Part shown: piece by piece, positions 31,364-40,523 of the stretch
Numbering within the stretch: position 1 is the stretch's first letter
Layout of the letters: each line of letters starts with the position of its first letter
Assembly: GCF_030644225.1 (NCBI RefSeq)
Contig: NZ_CP128650.1
Location: forward strand, 1,850,001 to 1,914,000
Origin: Selenomonas dianae
GTDB taxonomy: Bacteria; Bacillota; Negativicutes; Selenomonadales; Selenomonadaceae
Length of the DNA stretch: 64,000 nucleotides
Direction of reading: 5' to 3'
Position numbers and translations under genes: made by a program
Notes under the pieces: generated by a model
Databases searched by the model: none
Seen by the model: the letters and a program-made list of their open reading frames with translations, nothing else
Told to the model about the DNA's origin: nothing

Positions 31364-34300
31364 CTACGCAAACAGCTCGACCTGGTTGCTCTCCATCATC
31401 CCGTCCAAGCAACCGTGTTCACGCAGGAGTTCGACGGCGGGGGTCGGGATGTGGGCGCGGGTGGCGAGATCCTCGATGGAGATGAACTGTCCGTACTGCC
31501 GCGCCTCGACGATTGCCTGTGCCGCCTTCTGTCCCATGCCGGGGAGGGCGGTCAGCGGCGGGAGGAGGGATTTCTCGTGGAGGATGAATTTCTCCGCGTC
31601 GGATGCATAGAGGTCGACGGGCTCGCAGGAGAAGCCGCGCAGATACATTTCCCACGCTAACTGTAACACGATAAGGATGTCCTGTTTCTTGTTGTCGAGC
31701 TTGCCGCGATGCTCACGCGCCTCGGCGCTGAGTGCGTCGATGGCCGCCTTGACCGCTGTTTTGCCCTTTGAAATAATGTTCGCGTCGAACTCGTCCGCAC
31801 GAATGGAGAAGTATGCGGCATAGTAGGCGAGCGGATAATGCACCTTGCAGAAGGCGATGCGGTAGCCCATCATGACGTAGGCGGTCGCGTGCGCCCGCGG
31901 GAAAAGATACTTGATCTTCTGGCAGGAGTCGATGTACCACTCAGGGATCCCGCCCGCACGCAGTTTCTCGACGACATCGGCGGCGATGCCCCGCCCCTTT
32001 CGCACGTTCTCCATGGTCTTGAACGAGAGGAGCGGGTCGATGCCGTTCTGCATGAGGTAGTTCATGATGTCGTCGCGTGCAGAGATCGCGTCCTTCAGCG
32101 TACTTGTGCCCGCCTTGATGAGATCCTGCGCGTTGCCGAGCCAGACGTTCGTGCCGTGGGAAAATCCCGAGATGCGTACGAGGTCAGCGAAGCAGTCGGG
32201 GTGCGAGTCGTCGATCATCTTCTGCGTGAACGAGGTGCGGAACTCGGGGATCCCGTACGTTCCCATATTCGCTCCCAGTTCCTCGGGGGTGATGCCGAGT
32301 GCCTCGGTCGAGGTGAAGATGGACATGGTGGCGGGATCGTCAAAGGGGATGGTCTCGGGGTCGCGATGCGTCAGCTCCTCAAGCATCTTGATGACGGTCG
32401 GGTCATCGTGTCCGAGGATGTCGAGCTTGACGAGGCGCTCGCTGATGGAGTGATAGTCGAAATGTGTGGTGAGCGTGTCCGACTCCATGTTGTTCGCAGG
32501 ACGCTGAATGGGGGTAAAGTAGTGTACGTCCATGTCGCGCGGTACGACCATGATGCCGCCCGCGTGCTGCCCCGTGGTCGCCTTGACCCCCATGCAGCCG
32601 CGCATCATGTGCTCGATGTAGGCACGCCCCTTCGCCTCGCCCATGTCCTCGTAGTAGTGCATGGCGTAGCCGTAGGCGTTCTTGTCCTGCAGACCCGAGA
32701 TCGTTCCCGCGCGGAACACGTTCATCTTGCCGAACAGGACTTCGGTGTATTTGTGCGCGATCGGCTGATAGTCGCCCGAGAAGTTGAGATCAATATCGGG
32801 GACTTTGTCGCCGTCGAATCCAAGAAAGACGGCAAACGGGATGTTATGCCCGTCCTTCGTGAGCGGCGTGCCGCAGACGGGGCAGTCCATCGACGGCAGG
32901 TCAAAGCCGCTCCCGACGGAGCCGTCCTCGATGAATTTGTTGTACTGACAGTGGCGGCAGCGATAGTGCGGCGGCAGGGGGTTGACCTCGGTGACGCCGA
33001 TCATGGTGGCGACGAAGGACGAGCCGACGGAGCCGCGCGAGCCGACCAGATAGCCGTCGTTGTTGGATTTTTTCACGAGCCGCTGCGCGATGATGTAGAG
33101 CGCGGCAAAGCCGTGCTTTAGGATCGGCTTCAGTTCGAGTTCGAGGCGGTCGGAGACGACCTTCGGCAGGTTCTTTCCATACAGTTTCCGCGCCCGTGCA
33201 TAGGACATCTCCTGGATCTCGCGATCCGCGCCCGGCACGGTCGGCGCATAGAGTTCGTCGGGGATGGGGAGGAAGTGCTCGACCATGTCGGCGATCCTTC
33301 GCGGATTTGTGACGACACACTCGTACGCACGCTCTGCGCCGAGGTAGTCGAACTCGGCGAGCATCTCCTCCGTCGTCCGCAGGTAGAGCGGCGGCTGCCG
33401 ATCTGCGTCGCGGTAGCCGTTCGCCTTTTGGATCATGGCGCGGTAGACGGCATCCTCGGGATTCAGAAAGTGCACGTCGCAGGTCGCAATGAGCATTTTG
33501 CCGAGTTTTCGCGCGAGCGCATCGACCTTGCGGTTGATGTCCCTGAGATCCTCGTCGGTCTGCATGGGGAAACGCTCGTCATATTTCAAAAAGTCGTTGT
33601 TATGGATGGGCTGGATTTCGAGGAAGTCGTAGAACCGTGCCATCTCCTCCAGTTCCTCGTCGGGCCGCCCCGCGACGATGGCGCGGATGAGTTCGCCCGC
33701 CTCGCACGCGGAGCCGACGATGATGCCCGCACGGTACTGCTGCAGCACGGCACGCGGGATACACGGACGGCCGCGCTTTTTCGTGCCGCGAAAATAGCGG
33801 ATGTGCGAAAGGGAAACGAGCCGGTAGAGGTTATACAGTCCGGTCTTGTTCTGTGCGAGGAAGATGATGTGATGGGCGCGCTGATCCTCGGGCTTGTCGA
33901 GGAGATAGCCCTCCATGCCGTAGATGATCTTGATGTCTTTGCCCTTTTTCCTCAGGGCGCGTGCCGTATTCATCGCCTCGGGAAATGCCTGCACAACGCC
34001 GTGGTCGGTGATGGCAACGGCGGGCCAGCCCCAGCGTGCCGCCGTCTCGACGAGTACCTTCGGCGGGACGACGGCATCGAGGGCGCTCATCTTCGTATGG
34101 GCGTGCAGCTCGACGCGCTTCACCTCTGCCGTGTCCTCGCGCTGCGGGACGTTCCTCTTTTCCATGCTGTCGATGAAAAGGACGTAGTCGCTGACGAATT
34201 TGTCGTATTCGATCTTTCCTTGGATGCGGACGGAGCAACCCTTTCCGATTGCCTTGAGGATGCGCTCGACCTCCGCGTCCACCTCCTCCTGTGTGGTCTT

Positions 34301-35137
34301 GCCGCGTGCGCCAAAGAATTTTTTGCACGCGATTCCATTCGTCTTGTCAGCAAATTTGAGGAGGAGGATCTGTGCGCCTGACTTGAGTTTGTTCGCCTGT
34401 GCGCCAAAGACTTCGCCCGCGAGGACGATGCTTTTCACCTCGTCCTCGATCACGCCGAGTTCGCGCACCTCACCTGCAATGCCGCGCCCCATGATGACGT
34501 TTTCGGGCAGTTCCTTCGGCTTTGCGTCCTTCGCCGTACGTGCGGGAGCGGAGGCGGCGGGGGCTTCCTTTTTGACGACGGCGGGCAGGGGGGGCGGTGT
34601 CCACGCGGGCGCAGGATCCTCGTCGCCGAGGTCGCACTCCATGCAGACGACGCGGCAAGCACAGCCGATGTGCGTGCGAATGGCCTGCTCGATGCGTTTT
34701 GCGATGTTGTTCTGCGCGAACAGCTCCGCGCCGAATGCGCCGGGAGCCGCAAGGCGGACGATGTTGCCGTCCACGGTATACTCCGCCCTGCGCAGGGTGT
34801 GAAAGAGAACGGCATCCTCGCCCGCCGCCGTGCGCACGACGCGCTCCCATAGGGGGGCGACGGCAGGTGCGAGCGCGATGACGTTCTGCTGGATGTACGC
34901 GCCCGCAAGCCGATAGTTCGCCGCAATCTGCTGCGTGATGGCGGCGGTCAGTTCCGCATCGAGGACGACGGGCGTACCGATGACCAGTTCCCATGTATTG
35001 TCCTCTGCCGCGACCTCAACGTGGCGCAGCACGCACGCACGCAAAAGAGCCCTCTCCTCATCTGAGAGGGCGAGCCCGCGCAGGAGACGCAGGAGCATAT
35101 CCTCCGCGCTCGGGAGGATGCGATAGATCTTGTTCAT
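31364..35137 (-). CDS. polC: DNA polymerase III alpha subunit, PolC type, lacking the inserted exonuclease domain
   Basis: A 1257-residue PolC; Bacillus PolC is about 1437. Order: N-terminal domain, OB fold (about 215-330, VIMGRGIAGEVRELG), PHP domain from about 340 (ELHAHTKMSALD, AITDHGV, IYGMEGYL), then zinc finger CRHCQYNKF...CPVCG, palm with the catalytic PDIDLNFSGDYQ, and a helix-hairpin-helix end. In standard PolC a 190-residue DEDD exonuclease (starting VFDVETTGL) is inserted after YG-x-E; here the text passes directly from IYGMEGYLLDKPEDQ to HHIIFLAQNKTGL, so it is absent. PHP metal residues look intact. ATG 35137 overlaps the slt stop by 4 bp. Confidence 0.96.
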   Translation of the reverse strand: MNKIYRILPSAEDMLLRLLRGLALSDEERALLRACVLRHVEVAAEDNTWELVIGTPVVLDAELTAAITQQIAANYRLAGAYIQQNVIALAPAVAPLWERVVRTAAGEDAVLFHTLRRAEYTVDGNIVRLAAPGAFGAELFAQNNIAKRIEQAIRTHIGCACRVVCMECDLGDEDPAPAWTPPPLPAVVKKEAPAASAPARTAKDAKPKELPENVIMGRGIAGEVRELGVIEDEVKSIVLAGEVFGAQANKLKSGAQILLLKFADKTNGIACKKFFGARGKTTQEEVDAEVERILKAIGKGCSVRIQGKIEYDKFVSDYVLFIDSMEKRNVPQREDTAEVKRVELHAHTKMSALDAVVPPKVLVETAARWGWPAVAITDHGVVQAFPEAMNTARALRKKGKDIKIIYGMEGYLLDKPEDQRAHHIIFLAQNKTGLYNLYRLVSLSHIRYFRGTKKRGRPCIPRAVLQQYRAGIIVGSACEAGELIRAIVAGRPDEELEEMARFYDFLEIQPIHNNDFLKYDERFPMQTDEDLRDINRKVDALARKLGKMLIATCDVHFLNPEDAVYRAMIQKANGYRDADRQPPLYLRTTEEMLAEFDYLGAERAYECVVTNPRRIADMVEHFLPIPDELYAPTVPGADREIQEMSYARARKLYGKNLPKVVSDRLELELKPILKHGFAALYIIAQRLVKKSNNDGYLVGSRGSVGSSFVATMIGVTEVNPLPPHYRCRHCQYNKFIEDGSVGSGFDLPSMDCPVCGTPLTKDGHNIPFAVFLGFDGDKVPDIDLNFSGDYQPIAHKYTEVLFGKMNVFRAGTISGLQDKNAYGYAMHYYEDMGEAKGRAYIEHMMRGCMGVKATTGQHAGGIMVVPRDMDVHYFTPIQRPANNMESDTLTTHFDYHSISERLVKLDILGHDDPTVIKMLEELTHRDPETIPFDDPATMSIFTSTEALGITPEELGANMGTYGIPEFRTSFTQKMIDDSHPDCFADLVRISGFSHGTNVWLGNAQDLIKAGTSTLKDAISARDDIMNYLMQNGIDPLLSFKTMENVRKGRGIAADVVEKLRAGGIPEWYIDSCQKIKYLFPRAHATAYVMMGYRIAFCKVHYPLAYYAAYFSIRADEFDANIISKGKTAVKAAIDALSAEAREHRGKLDNKKQDILIVLQLAWEMYLRGFSCEPVDLYASDAEKFILHEKSLLPPLTALPGMGQKAAQAIVEARQYGQFISIEDLATRAHIPTPAVELLREHGCLDGMMESNQVELFA

Positions 35138-35709
35138 TCGTCGTAGAGCCTCTGATAATGCGCCCTGTCCTCAAGGACGCGCCGCACATAGAGCCGCGTC
35201 TCGGGATAGGGAATCGCCTCGATTTCGTCAAACTGATCCGTCCAGTGCCAACGTTCCATCCACTCGCGCACGTTGCCGCGCCCCGCGTTGTACGCCGCGA
35301 GCGCGAGGATGTCGTTGCCGCCGAACTCCCGCTCAAGCTCCGCGAGGTACCACACGCCATAGCGGATGTTGAGTGCGGGGTCGTAGAGGTAGTCCTCGGT
35401 GAACGGTTCGTCCATCTGCCGTGCGATCCATTCCGCCGTCTGCGGCATGAGCTGCATCATGCCGAGTGCGCCGCCCGTGGACTTGGCGTTCGGTCGGAAC
35501 TTGCTCTCGTGTTTGATAACGGCAGCGACGAGATAGGGATCGACATGATAATGCGCGGCACTTGTCTCGATCCGGCTGCGGTAGTCGTAGGGGTAAAACC
35601 AGCTGCGCTCCACCATGTTCCAACCACCGACGATCACAAAGACGATGATGCCGACGACAAGAGCGCGTATGCCCCACCAGAATCTGCGCCGTATGTTATG
35701 CGCGTTCAA
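35134..35709 (-). CDS. membrane-anchored lytic transglycosylase (SLT domain, GH23)
   Basis: About 191 residues. One N-terminal transmembrane segment (GIRALVVGIIVFVIVGGW) is followed by a soluble lytic transglycosylase domain, with the catalytic glutamate in AAVIKHESKF, then GGALGMMQLMPQTAEW and LALAAYNAGRGNV. It cleaves peptidoglycan between MurNAc and GlcNAc, forming anhydro ends, from the inner-membrane surface. I place the start at TTG 35709 (after AAGGA, 8-nt spacer); upstream residues are out-of-frame coaE text with no Shine-Dalgarno. This start overlaps the coaE end by 14 bp, and the stop overlaps polC. Confidence 0.9.
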   Translation of the reverse strand: MNAHNIRRRFWWGIRALVVGIIVFVIVGGWNMVERSWFYPYDYRSRIETSAAHYHVDPYLVAAVIKHESKFRPNAKSTGGALGMMQLMPQTAEWIARQMDEPFTEDYLYDPALNIRYGVWYLAELEREFGGNDILALAAYNAGRGNVREWMERWHWTDQFDEIEAIPYPETRLYVRRVLEDRAHYQRLYDE

Positions 35710-36301
35710 GAATCCGTTCCTTCCAAAGTTTCCCAATGTATTCCCGTATTTCTTCCACCGTTCCGCTGTTGTCGATGACGACATCCGCACGCGCACATTT
35801 CTCCGCGAGCGGCATCTGCGCCGCGATGCGTGCCCGCGCCTCACGCTCGGTCATGTCCTTGTCACGCGCCAAAAGGCGGGCAAGCTGCTCCTCCCGAGGG
35901 AGCGCAACCACCCATATCTCGTCGGCGAGTGCATCCCATCCCGCCTCAAAGAGCAGCGGCACATCCAGTACCGCTGCTCTTTTCTGTGCCTGTGCTGCCG
36001 CACGCAGCCGCTCCTCTGCCTCTCTGCGGATAATGGGATGCGCGATGGCCTCCACCTCGGCGCGTACGGCAGGGTCGGCAAAGACGCACCGTGCAATCGC
36101 CGCGCGGTCGAGCGTGCCGCCCTCCGTCACGATCTCCCTGCCGAAACGCTGCACATAGGCGTGAAAGAGCGGCTGATGCGGCTGTGATAGCTCGTGTGCG
36201 AGCGCATCCGCATCAATAATTGTCGCACCGCGTTTCCGCAGCTCCGTGCTGACGGTGGACTTTCCACAGGCGATGCCGCCCGTCAGACCGATGATCCACA
36301 C
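35696..36301 (-). CDS. coaE: dephospho-CoA kinase
   Basis: A 201-residue CoaE, which phosphorylates the 3'-hydroxyl of dephospho-CoA in the last step of coenzyme A synthesis. It begins with the P-loop GLTGGIACGKST (residues 5-16), then IIDADALAHE, and VLDVPLLFEAGWD in the lid/CoA region. The start ATG at 36301 is immediately next to the polA stop at 36302. It sits between polA and the lytic transglycosylase in one operon. Confidence 0.97.
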   Translation of the reverse strand: MWIIGLTGGIACGKSTVSTELRKRGATIIDADALAHELSQPHQPLFHAYVQRFGREIVTEGGTLDRAAIARCVFADPAVRAEVEAIAHPIIRREAEERLRAAAQAQKRAAVLDVPLLFEAGWDALADEIWVVALPREEQLARLLARDKDMTEREARARIAAQMPLAEKCARADVVIDNSGTVEEIREYIGKLWKERILERA

Positions 36302-38944
36302 CTATTTCGCCTCCGCCCAGTTCCTGCCCATATGCACGTCAACAGCGAGCGGCACGGCAAGCTCCGCCGCGCCGCTCATCGCCGTGCGCAGAAGTTCACT
36401 GACCTGTTCGATCTCATCCTGCACGACCTCAAGTACGAGTTCATCATGCACCTGAAGGAGGATGCGACTTTTGACGTTTGCAGAGCGCAGTGCCGCATCA
36501 GCGCGAATCATGGCGATCTTGATGAGATCCGCCGCCGTCCCCTGGATCGGCGTGTTCATCGCCATGCGCTCGGCAAAGGATCGCTGCATAAAGTTCCGGC
36601 TATGGATGGCGGGCAGGTCGCGCCGCCGCCCGTAGAGGGTCGTTACAAAGCCGTTCGTATGCGCGTCCGCAACCGTCTTGTCGAGAAACTCACGAACGCC
36701 GTGATAGCGTTCAAAGTACCGTTCGATGTAGCCCGCCGCCTCCCTGCGACCGATGCCGAGATCACGGGCAAGACCGAAATCGCTCAGGCCGTAAACAATA
36801 CCGAAGTTGACCGCCTTTGCCCTGCGCCGCTGCTCGGCTGTAACCTCCGCGAGCGGCACGCCGAACACCTCCGATGCGGTGCGGGCGTGCACGTCCTGCC
36901 CGTGACGGAACGCGTCGATGAGGGTCGCATCCCCCGACATATGCGCGAGGATGCGAAGCTCGATCTGCGAGTAGTCCGCCGAGAGCAGCAGATCATAGCC
37001 CGCGCCCGGCTCGAAGAGCGCACGCACGGCACGCCCTTCCTCGGTGCGTACGGGGATGTTCTGGAGGTTCGGGTCGGAGCTGGAGAGCCGCCCCGTCGCC
37101 GTCACCGTCTGGTTAAAGCTCGTATGGACGCGTCCTGTTGCGGGGCGGATGAGTGCGCCGATGCCCTCAAGATAGGTGGAGCGCAGCTTCGTCCACATAC
37201 GGTAGGTGAGTACCTTGTCCACGATGGGATGGCGGTCACGCAGCTCCTCAAGGGTCTCCGCGTTCGTCGAGTAGCCTGTCTTGGTCTTTTTGACCTTGCT
37301 TCCCGCCGCGAGATCGAGGCGTTCAAAAAGGACTTCGCCAAGCTGTTTGGGCGAGCTGATGTTGAACTCCGTCCCCGCGAGCGCATGAATCTCCGTGACA
37401 AGCGCATCAATGCGCGCATTTGCCGCCGCAAGTTCCCGCTCAAGCGCGGCGCCGTTCACATAGATGCCCGTCCGCTCCATCGCTGCCAGCACGGGCACAA
37501 GCGGCAGTTCGACACCCCGATAAAGCGGCATCAAATGTGCTTCTGTGAGTGCCAGCCGCAGAGGTGCGGAGAGCCGCGCAGCAAGCTGCGTCTCACGCAC
37601 GACGCGCACCTCTTCGCTCAGACCGTCGGACGCAGCGGGGAGCTGTCCCAGATGGGCGAACGCCGTGCGCTCGAGGTCGCGCTTGCTCTCCTCGGGATGG
37701 AGGAGGTAGTCCGCAAGCTCGAGGTCGAAAATATTTGCACCGATGGAAAGCCCCGCCTGTGCATAGCGTTTTGCGTTCCAGAGCACGACGGGACGCGCCG
37801 CAAGGATCTCCCGCAGCGTGTCAAACAGTGCGGAATCTGCACGCACAGTGCGCTGCTCCTTCCCATAGACGAGGGCGAGCAAATCCATCTGTACAAAGGG
37901 CGGCGTTCCGCTGAATACCGCACCGACGGCGATCTCCCCCGCCGCACGCAGGACATCGAGATCCGCAGCGGTGAGCTCCGCCACCTCCGCACGCATCTCC
38001 TCCGCGTGATTCTCTGCCGTATCCTCTGCCGCAAAGAGGGACTGCTCCGCTGCGCCCGCAGGCACATCCGTCCCCAGATAGTCCATGAGCGCACGATGCA
38101 CCGTCCGCAGCTCGTACGCCCTGCAGAACGCGTCGAGTGCCGCGCAGTCGGGCTGCATACGAAAGCCCTCCGCCGCATAGCGGAGTTCGGGTACATTGCA
38201 TTCAATCGTCGCGAGCCGCTTCGACAGGAGCGCCTGCTCGCGGTACTCCACGAGCGATGCGCTGAGTTTCTTCCCGCTGACCTCGGCGGCATGATCGAGC
38301 ACGTTCTCAATCGTACCGTATGCGAGGAGCAGCTTCGTCGCGGTCTTGGGTCCAATGCCCGGCACGCCCGGAATGTTGTCCGAACTGTCGCCCATCAGCC
38401 CCTTCATGTCGATGAGGCGGATCGGCAGGAAGCCGTATTCCTCCTCAAACGCCGCCGTGTCGTACGCACGCGTGTCGCTGATGCCCTTTTTTGTCAGCAC
38501 AATGGTCAGCCCATCGCGGATCAGTTGGAGTGCGTCACGGTCGCCCGTCACAACGACGGTCTCCGTCCCCTCTGCCGCCGCCTGTGTCGCGAGCGTGCCG
38601 ATGATGTCGTCCGCCTCGTAGTCGTCCATCTCAAGGAACGGGATGCCGAGGCTCTGCGCGAGTTCCTTCAGAAGAGGAATCTGCGCGATCAGTTCCTCGG
38701 GGGTCTTGTCCCGCGTCCCCTTGTAGGCGGGATAGAGTGCCGTGCGGAACGTCGTGCGGCTCTTGTCAAACGCGATGACGATCTGCGTCGGTTCGAGTTC
38801 CTTCAGCAGCTTGACGAGCATCATCGCAAAGCCGTGCACCGCATTTGTATAAATGCCGCGTGCGTTCGGCGGGAGCTGCAGCGCGTAGAACGCGCGGAAA
38901 AAGAGACTGCTCCCGTCGAGAACGGCAAATTTCCCCCTGCTCAC
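36302..38944 (-). CDS. polA: DNA polymerase I
   Basis: An 880-residue PolA. The 5' nuclease domain (1-290) has DGSSLFFRAFYAL, DDYEADDIIGTLA and GVPGIGPKTATKLL. The middle region (about 300-460) corresponds to the 3'-5' exonuclease but lacks the Asp-x-Glu pair: the expected strand reads IAVGAVFSGT. Proofreading is thus probably lost, as in Bacillus and Thermus enzymes. The polymerase domain has SADYSQIELRILAHMSGD (motif A), RRRAKAVNFGIVYG (motif B) and LLQVHDELVLEV (motif C). GTG 38944 follows GGAGAAG and overlaps the upstream stop by 4 bp. Confidence 0.97.
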   Translation of the reverse strand: MSRGKFAVLDGSSLFFRAFYALQLPPNARGIYTNAVHGFAMMLVKLLKELEPTQIVIAFDKSRTTFRTALYPAYKGTRDKTPEELIAQIPLLKELAQSLGIPFLEMDDYEADDIIGTLATQAAAEGTETVVVTGDRDALQLIRDGLTIVLTKKGISDTRAYDTAAFEEEYGFLPIRLIDMKGLMGDSSDNIPGVPGIGPKTATKLLLAYGTIENVLDHAAEVSGKKLSASLVEYREQALLSKRLATIECNVPELRYAAEGFRMQPDCAALDAFCRAYELRTVHRALMDYLGTDVPAGAAEQSLFAAEDTAENHAEEMRAEVAELTAADLDVLRAAGEIAVGAVFSGTPPFVQMDLLALVYGKEQRTVRADSALFDTLREILAARPVVLWNAKRYAQAGLSIGANIFDLELADYLLHPEESKRDLERTAFAHLGQLPAASDGLSEEVRVVRETQLAARLSAPLRLALTEAHLMPLYRGVELPLVPVLAAMERTGIYVNGAALERELAAANARIDALVTEIHALAGTEFNISSPKQLGEVLFERLDLAAGSKVKKTKTGYSTNAETLEELRDRHPIVDKVLTYRMWTKLRSTYLEGIGALIRPATGRVHTSFNQTVTATGRLSSSDPNLQNIPVRTEEGRAVRALFEPGAGYDLLLSADYSQIELRILAHMSGDATLIDAFRHGQDVHARTASEVFGVPLAEVTAEQRRRAKAVNFGIVYGLSDFGLARDLGIGRREAAGYIERYFERYHGVREFLDKTVADAHTNGFVTTLYGRRRDLPAIHSRNFMQRSFAERMAMNTPIQGTAADLIKIAMIRADAALRSANVKSRILLQVHDELVLEVVQDEIEQVSELLRTAMSGAAELAVPLAVDVHMGRNWAEAK

Positions 38945-39450
38945 AGGCCGGGCTTCTCCGCATCCTCAAGGCGCATGAGGACAAAGAGGTAGTCGGACAG
39001 GCGGTTCAGGTAGCGCAGATCGACCTCCGCCACGCTGCCGCGCCGCGCGAGCGTCCATGCGTGACGCTCTGCGGTGCGTGCCGATGTTCGCGCCAGATCA
39101 AGCATCGCGCCCGCCTTCTCATCCCCGGGGATGATGAACTCCTTGAGCGCGGGCAGGCTCTCCTCGATGTCCGCAATCTCCGCCTCGATCCTGTCGACCA
39201 TCTCGTCCGTGATGCGCGGCGGCTTGTTGCGGCTCGCAAAGTCCGCCATCAGCATACCGAGCTGCTTCTGTACCGCGAGGATGTCCTCCTTCACGCGCTT
39301 GCTCGTCGCAAAGGCGCGCGCCATGCCGAGCGTCGAGCCGAGGCTGTCCACCATCCCGTACACCTCAACGCGCAGATCATCCTTTGCAATGCGCTCCCCC
39401 GTATAAAGGCTCGTCTGCCCCTGGTCGCCTGTTTTCGTTGTAACACTCAT
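38941..39450 (-). CDS. pduO: cob(I)alamin adenosyltransferase, PduO type
   Basis: A 169-residue PduO-type ATP:cob(I)alamin adenosyltransferase, which makes adenosylcobalamin. The N-terminal ATP loop TKTGDQGQTSLYTGERIAKDD and the C-terminal NRLSDYLFVLMR are family hallmarks, with an all-helical core between them. The start is ATG 39450 after GGGAGGAATCTGCG; the longer frame runs back through ndk and is not real. Its stop overlaps the polA GTG in a GTGA. A coenzyme B12-dependent metabolism elsewhere in the genome is implied. Confidence 0.94.
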   Translation of the reverse strand: MSVTTKTGDQGQTSLYTGERIAKDDLRVEVYGMVDSLGSTLGMARAFATSKRVKEDILAVQKQLGMLMADFASRNKPPRITDEMVDRIEAEIADIEESLPALKEFIIPGDEKAGAMLDLARTSARTAERHAWTLARRGSVAEVDLRYLNRLSDYLFVLMRLEDAEKPGL

Positions 39451-39482
39451 CGCAGATTCCTCCCTTGTTTCTAATAACTGCA

Positions 39483-39510
39483 CCCGACTTTGCAAAGGTG
39501 CAGAGTCGGG
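39483..39510 (-). terminator. hairpin between ndk and the adenosyltransferase gene
   Basis: CCCGACT/AGTCGGG stem with an inner TGCA/TGCA stem. There is no U tract after it, so it may be a weak terminator or an mRNA processing or stability element instead. Confidence 0.4.
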
Positions 39511-39526
39511 CGTTAAAATCAATTTT

Positions 39527-39940
39527 TTAGAAAATCTCCGTCTCACTGAAGAAGATGTGTACCTCACGCGCCGCACTCTCGGGACTGTCGGACGCGTGTA
39601 CGGCATTCTCGCTCCCGTTCTTTGCGAAACGCTTGCGGATCGTGCCCTCTGCCGCATTCGCCGGATTCGTCGCACCGTGCAGTTCGCGCACGCGTGCAAT
39701 CGCATTCTCCCCCGCGAGCACCATCGCCACGAGCGGCGCGGAGGTCATAAACGCGGCAAGCTCGCCGTAGAACGGCTTCGCAAGGTGCTCCGCATAGTGG
39801 ATACGTGCGATGCGATCCGTCATCTGCATCATCTTCATCGCGCGGATCTCAAGCCCCGCCTCCTCATACGCCTTCGTAATGTCTCCGATGTGGTGCGCCC
39901 CGACGGCGTCCGGCTTAATGAGAACCAGAGTTTGTTCCAT
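39527..39940 (-). CDS. ndk: nucleoside diphosphate kinase
   Basis: A 137-residue NDK, which transfers the gamma phosphate of ATP to other NDPs through a phosphohistidine. It begins EQTLVLIKPDAVG and carries the catalytic histidine in NAVHASDSPESAAREV. KPFYGELAAFMTSAP is the nucleotide-binding segment. Length is normal. Its ATG shares a base with the stop of the upstream gamma-carbonic-anhydrase-like gene (TAATG). Confidence 0.97.
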   Translation of the reverse strand: MEQTLVLIKPDAVGAHHIGDITKAYEEAGLEIRAMKMMQMTDRIARIHYAEHLAKPFYGELAAFMTSAPLVAMVLAGENAIARVRELHGATNPANAAEGTIRKRFAKNGSENAVHASDSPESAAREVHIFFSETEIF

Positions 39941-40470
39941 TACTTCATCTCCTCAATGATCTGTTTGTACTCCGCTCCGAGGTCGGCATAGTTCTCCGCC
40001 GCCGCACGAAGCGCCTCGATTTCATCGTCGCGCAGAGCGCGTACGATCTGAGCGGGGTTGCCGAACACAAGCGAGTTCGACGGAATCTTCTTGTGTTGGG
40101 GAAGGAAGGTGCCCGCGCCGATGACGACGTTCTCGCCAATCTCGGAGTAGCCCATGATGATCGAGCCCATGCCGATGAGGGTGCCCGCCCCGATGCGGCT
40201 GCAATGCACGACGGCGTTGTGTCCGATGAGCACATTGTCCCCGATGCACACGGGTACGTCACGCATGACGTGAATCGTCGCGTTTTCTTGGATGTTCGTA
40301 TTCTGCCCGATCGTAATCGGCTGAAAATCGCCGCGCACCACTGCGCTGAACCACACACTCGATCCGGCTCCAATCTCCACGTCGCCGATGACCGCAGCCG
40401 TCGGAGCAATGAATGCCGTTGGATGGATCGTGGGCGTTTTTCCCCGATAGGGCAGGATAATCTTGTCCAT
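39940..40470 (-). CDS. gamma-carbonic anhydrase family protein (left-handed beta helix)
   Basis: A 176-residue hexapeptide-repeat protein of the YrdA/PaaY/CamH group. Repeats such as IGDVEIGAGSSVWFSAVVRG and IGAGTLIGMGSIIMGYSEIG build the beta helix. The zinc-histidine positions are present in ENATIHV and IGHNAVVHC. Family members bind zinc and some have carbonic anhydrase or thioesterase activity; the actual substrate is unknown. ATG 40470 follows GAAGGAGGCTGCGTAG. It is first in a unit with ndk and perhaps the genes to its left. Confidence 0.9.
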   Translation of the reverse strand: MDKIILPYRGKTPTIHPTAFIAPTAAVIGDVEIGAGSSVWFSAVVRGDFQPITIGQNTNIQENATIHVMRDVPVCIGDNVLIGHNAVVHCSRIGAGTLIGMGSIIMGYSEIGENVVIGAGTFLPQHKKIPSNSLVFGNPAQIVRALRDDEIEALRAAAENYADLGAEYKQIIEEMK

Positions 40471-40508
40471 CTACGCAGCCTCCTTCGTATTCTTTTCCAC
40501 TCAGATGT

Positions 40509-40517
40509 ATTATACCA
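40509..40517 (-). promoter_or_regulatory. extended -10 promoter before the gamma-carbonic-anhydrase-like gene
   Basis: TGGTATAAT on the minus strand (TATAAT at 40509-40514 with the upstream TG of an extended -10), 39 bp before the ATG. No good -35 element is spaced correctly. Confidence 0.5.
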
Positions 40518-40523
40518 CGTCAA

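Noticed and set aside
36194-38992. A 932-residue plus-strand frame opposite polA
   Set aside because: Antisense shadow of polA and coaE, rich in Arg and His with no domains. Similar shadows at 906-1802, 8856-9860, 10800-12101, 31838-33121, 40686-41885, 48585-50477, 51516-53777 and 62398-63933 were dismissed for the same reason.
39451-39526. Possible cobalamin riboswitch before the adenosyltransferase gene
   Set aside because: The gap is only 76 bp and lacks a B12-box-like sequence; a single hairpin is all that is seen.
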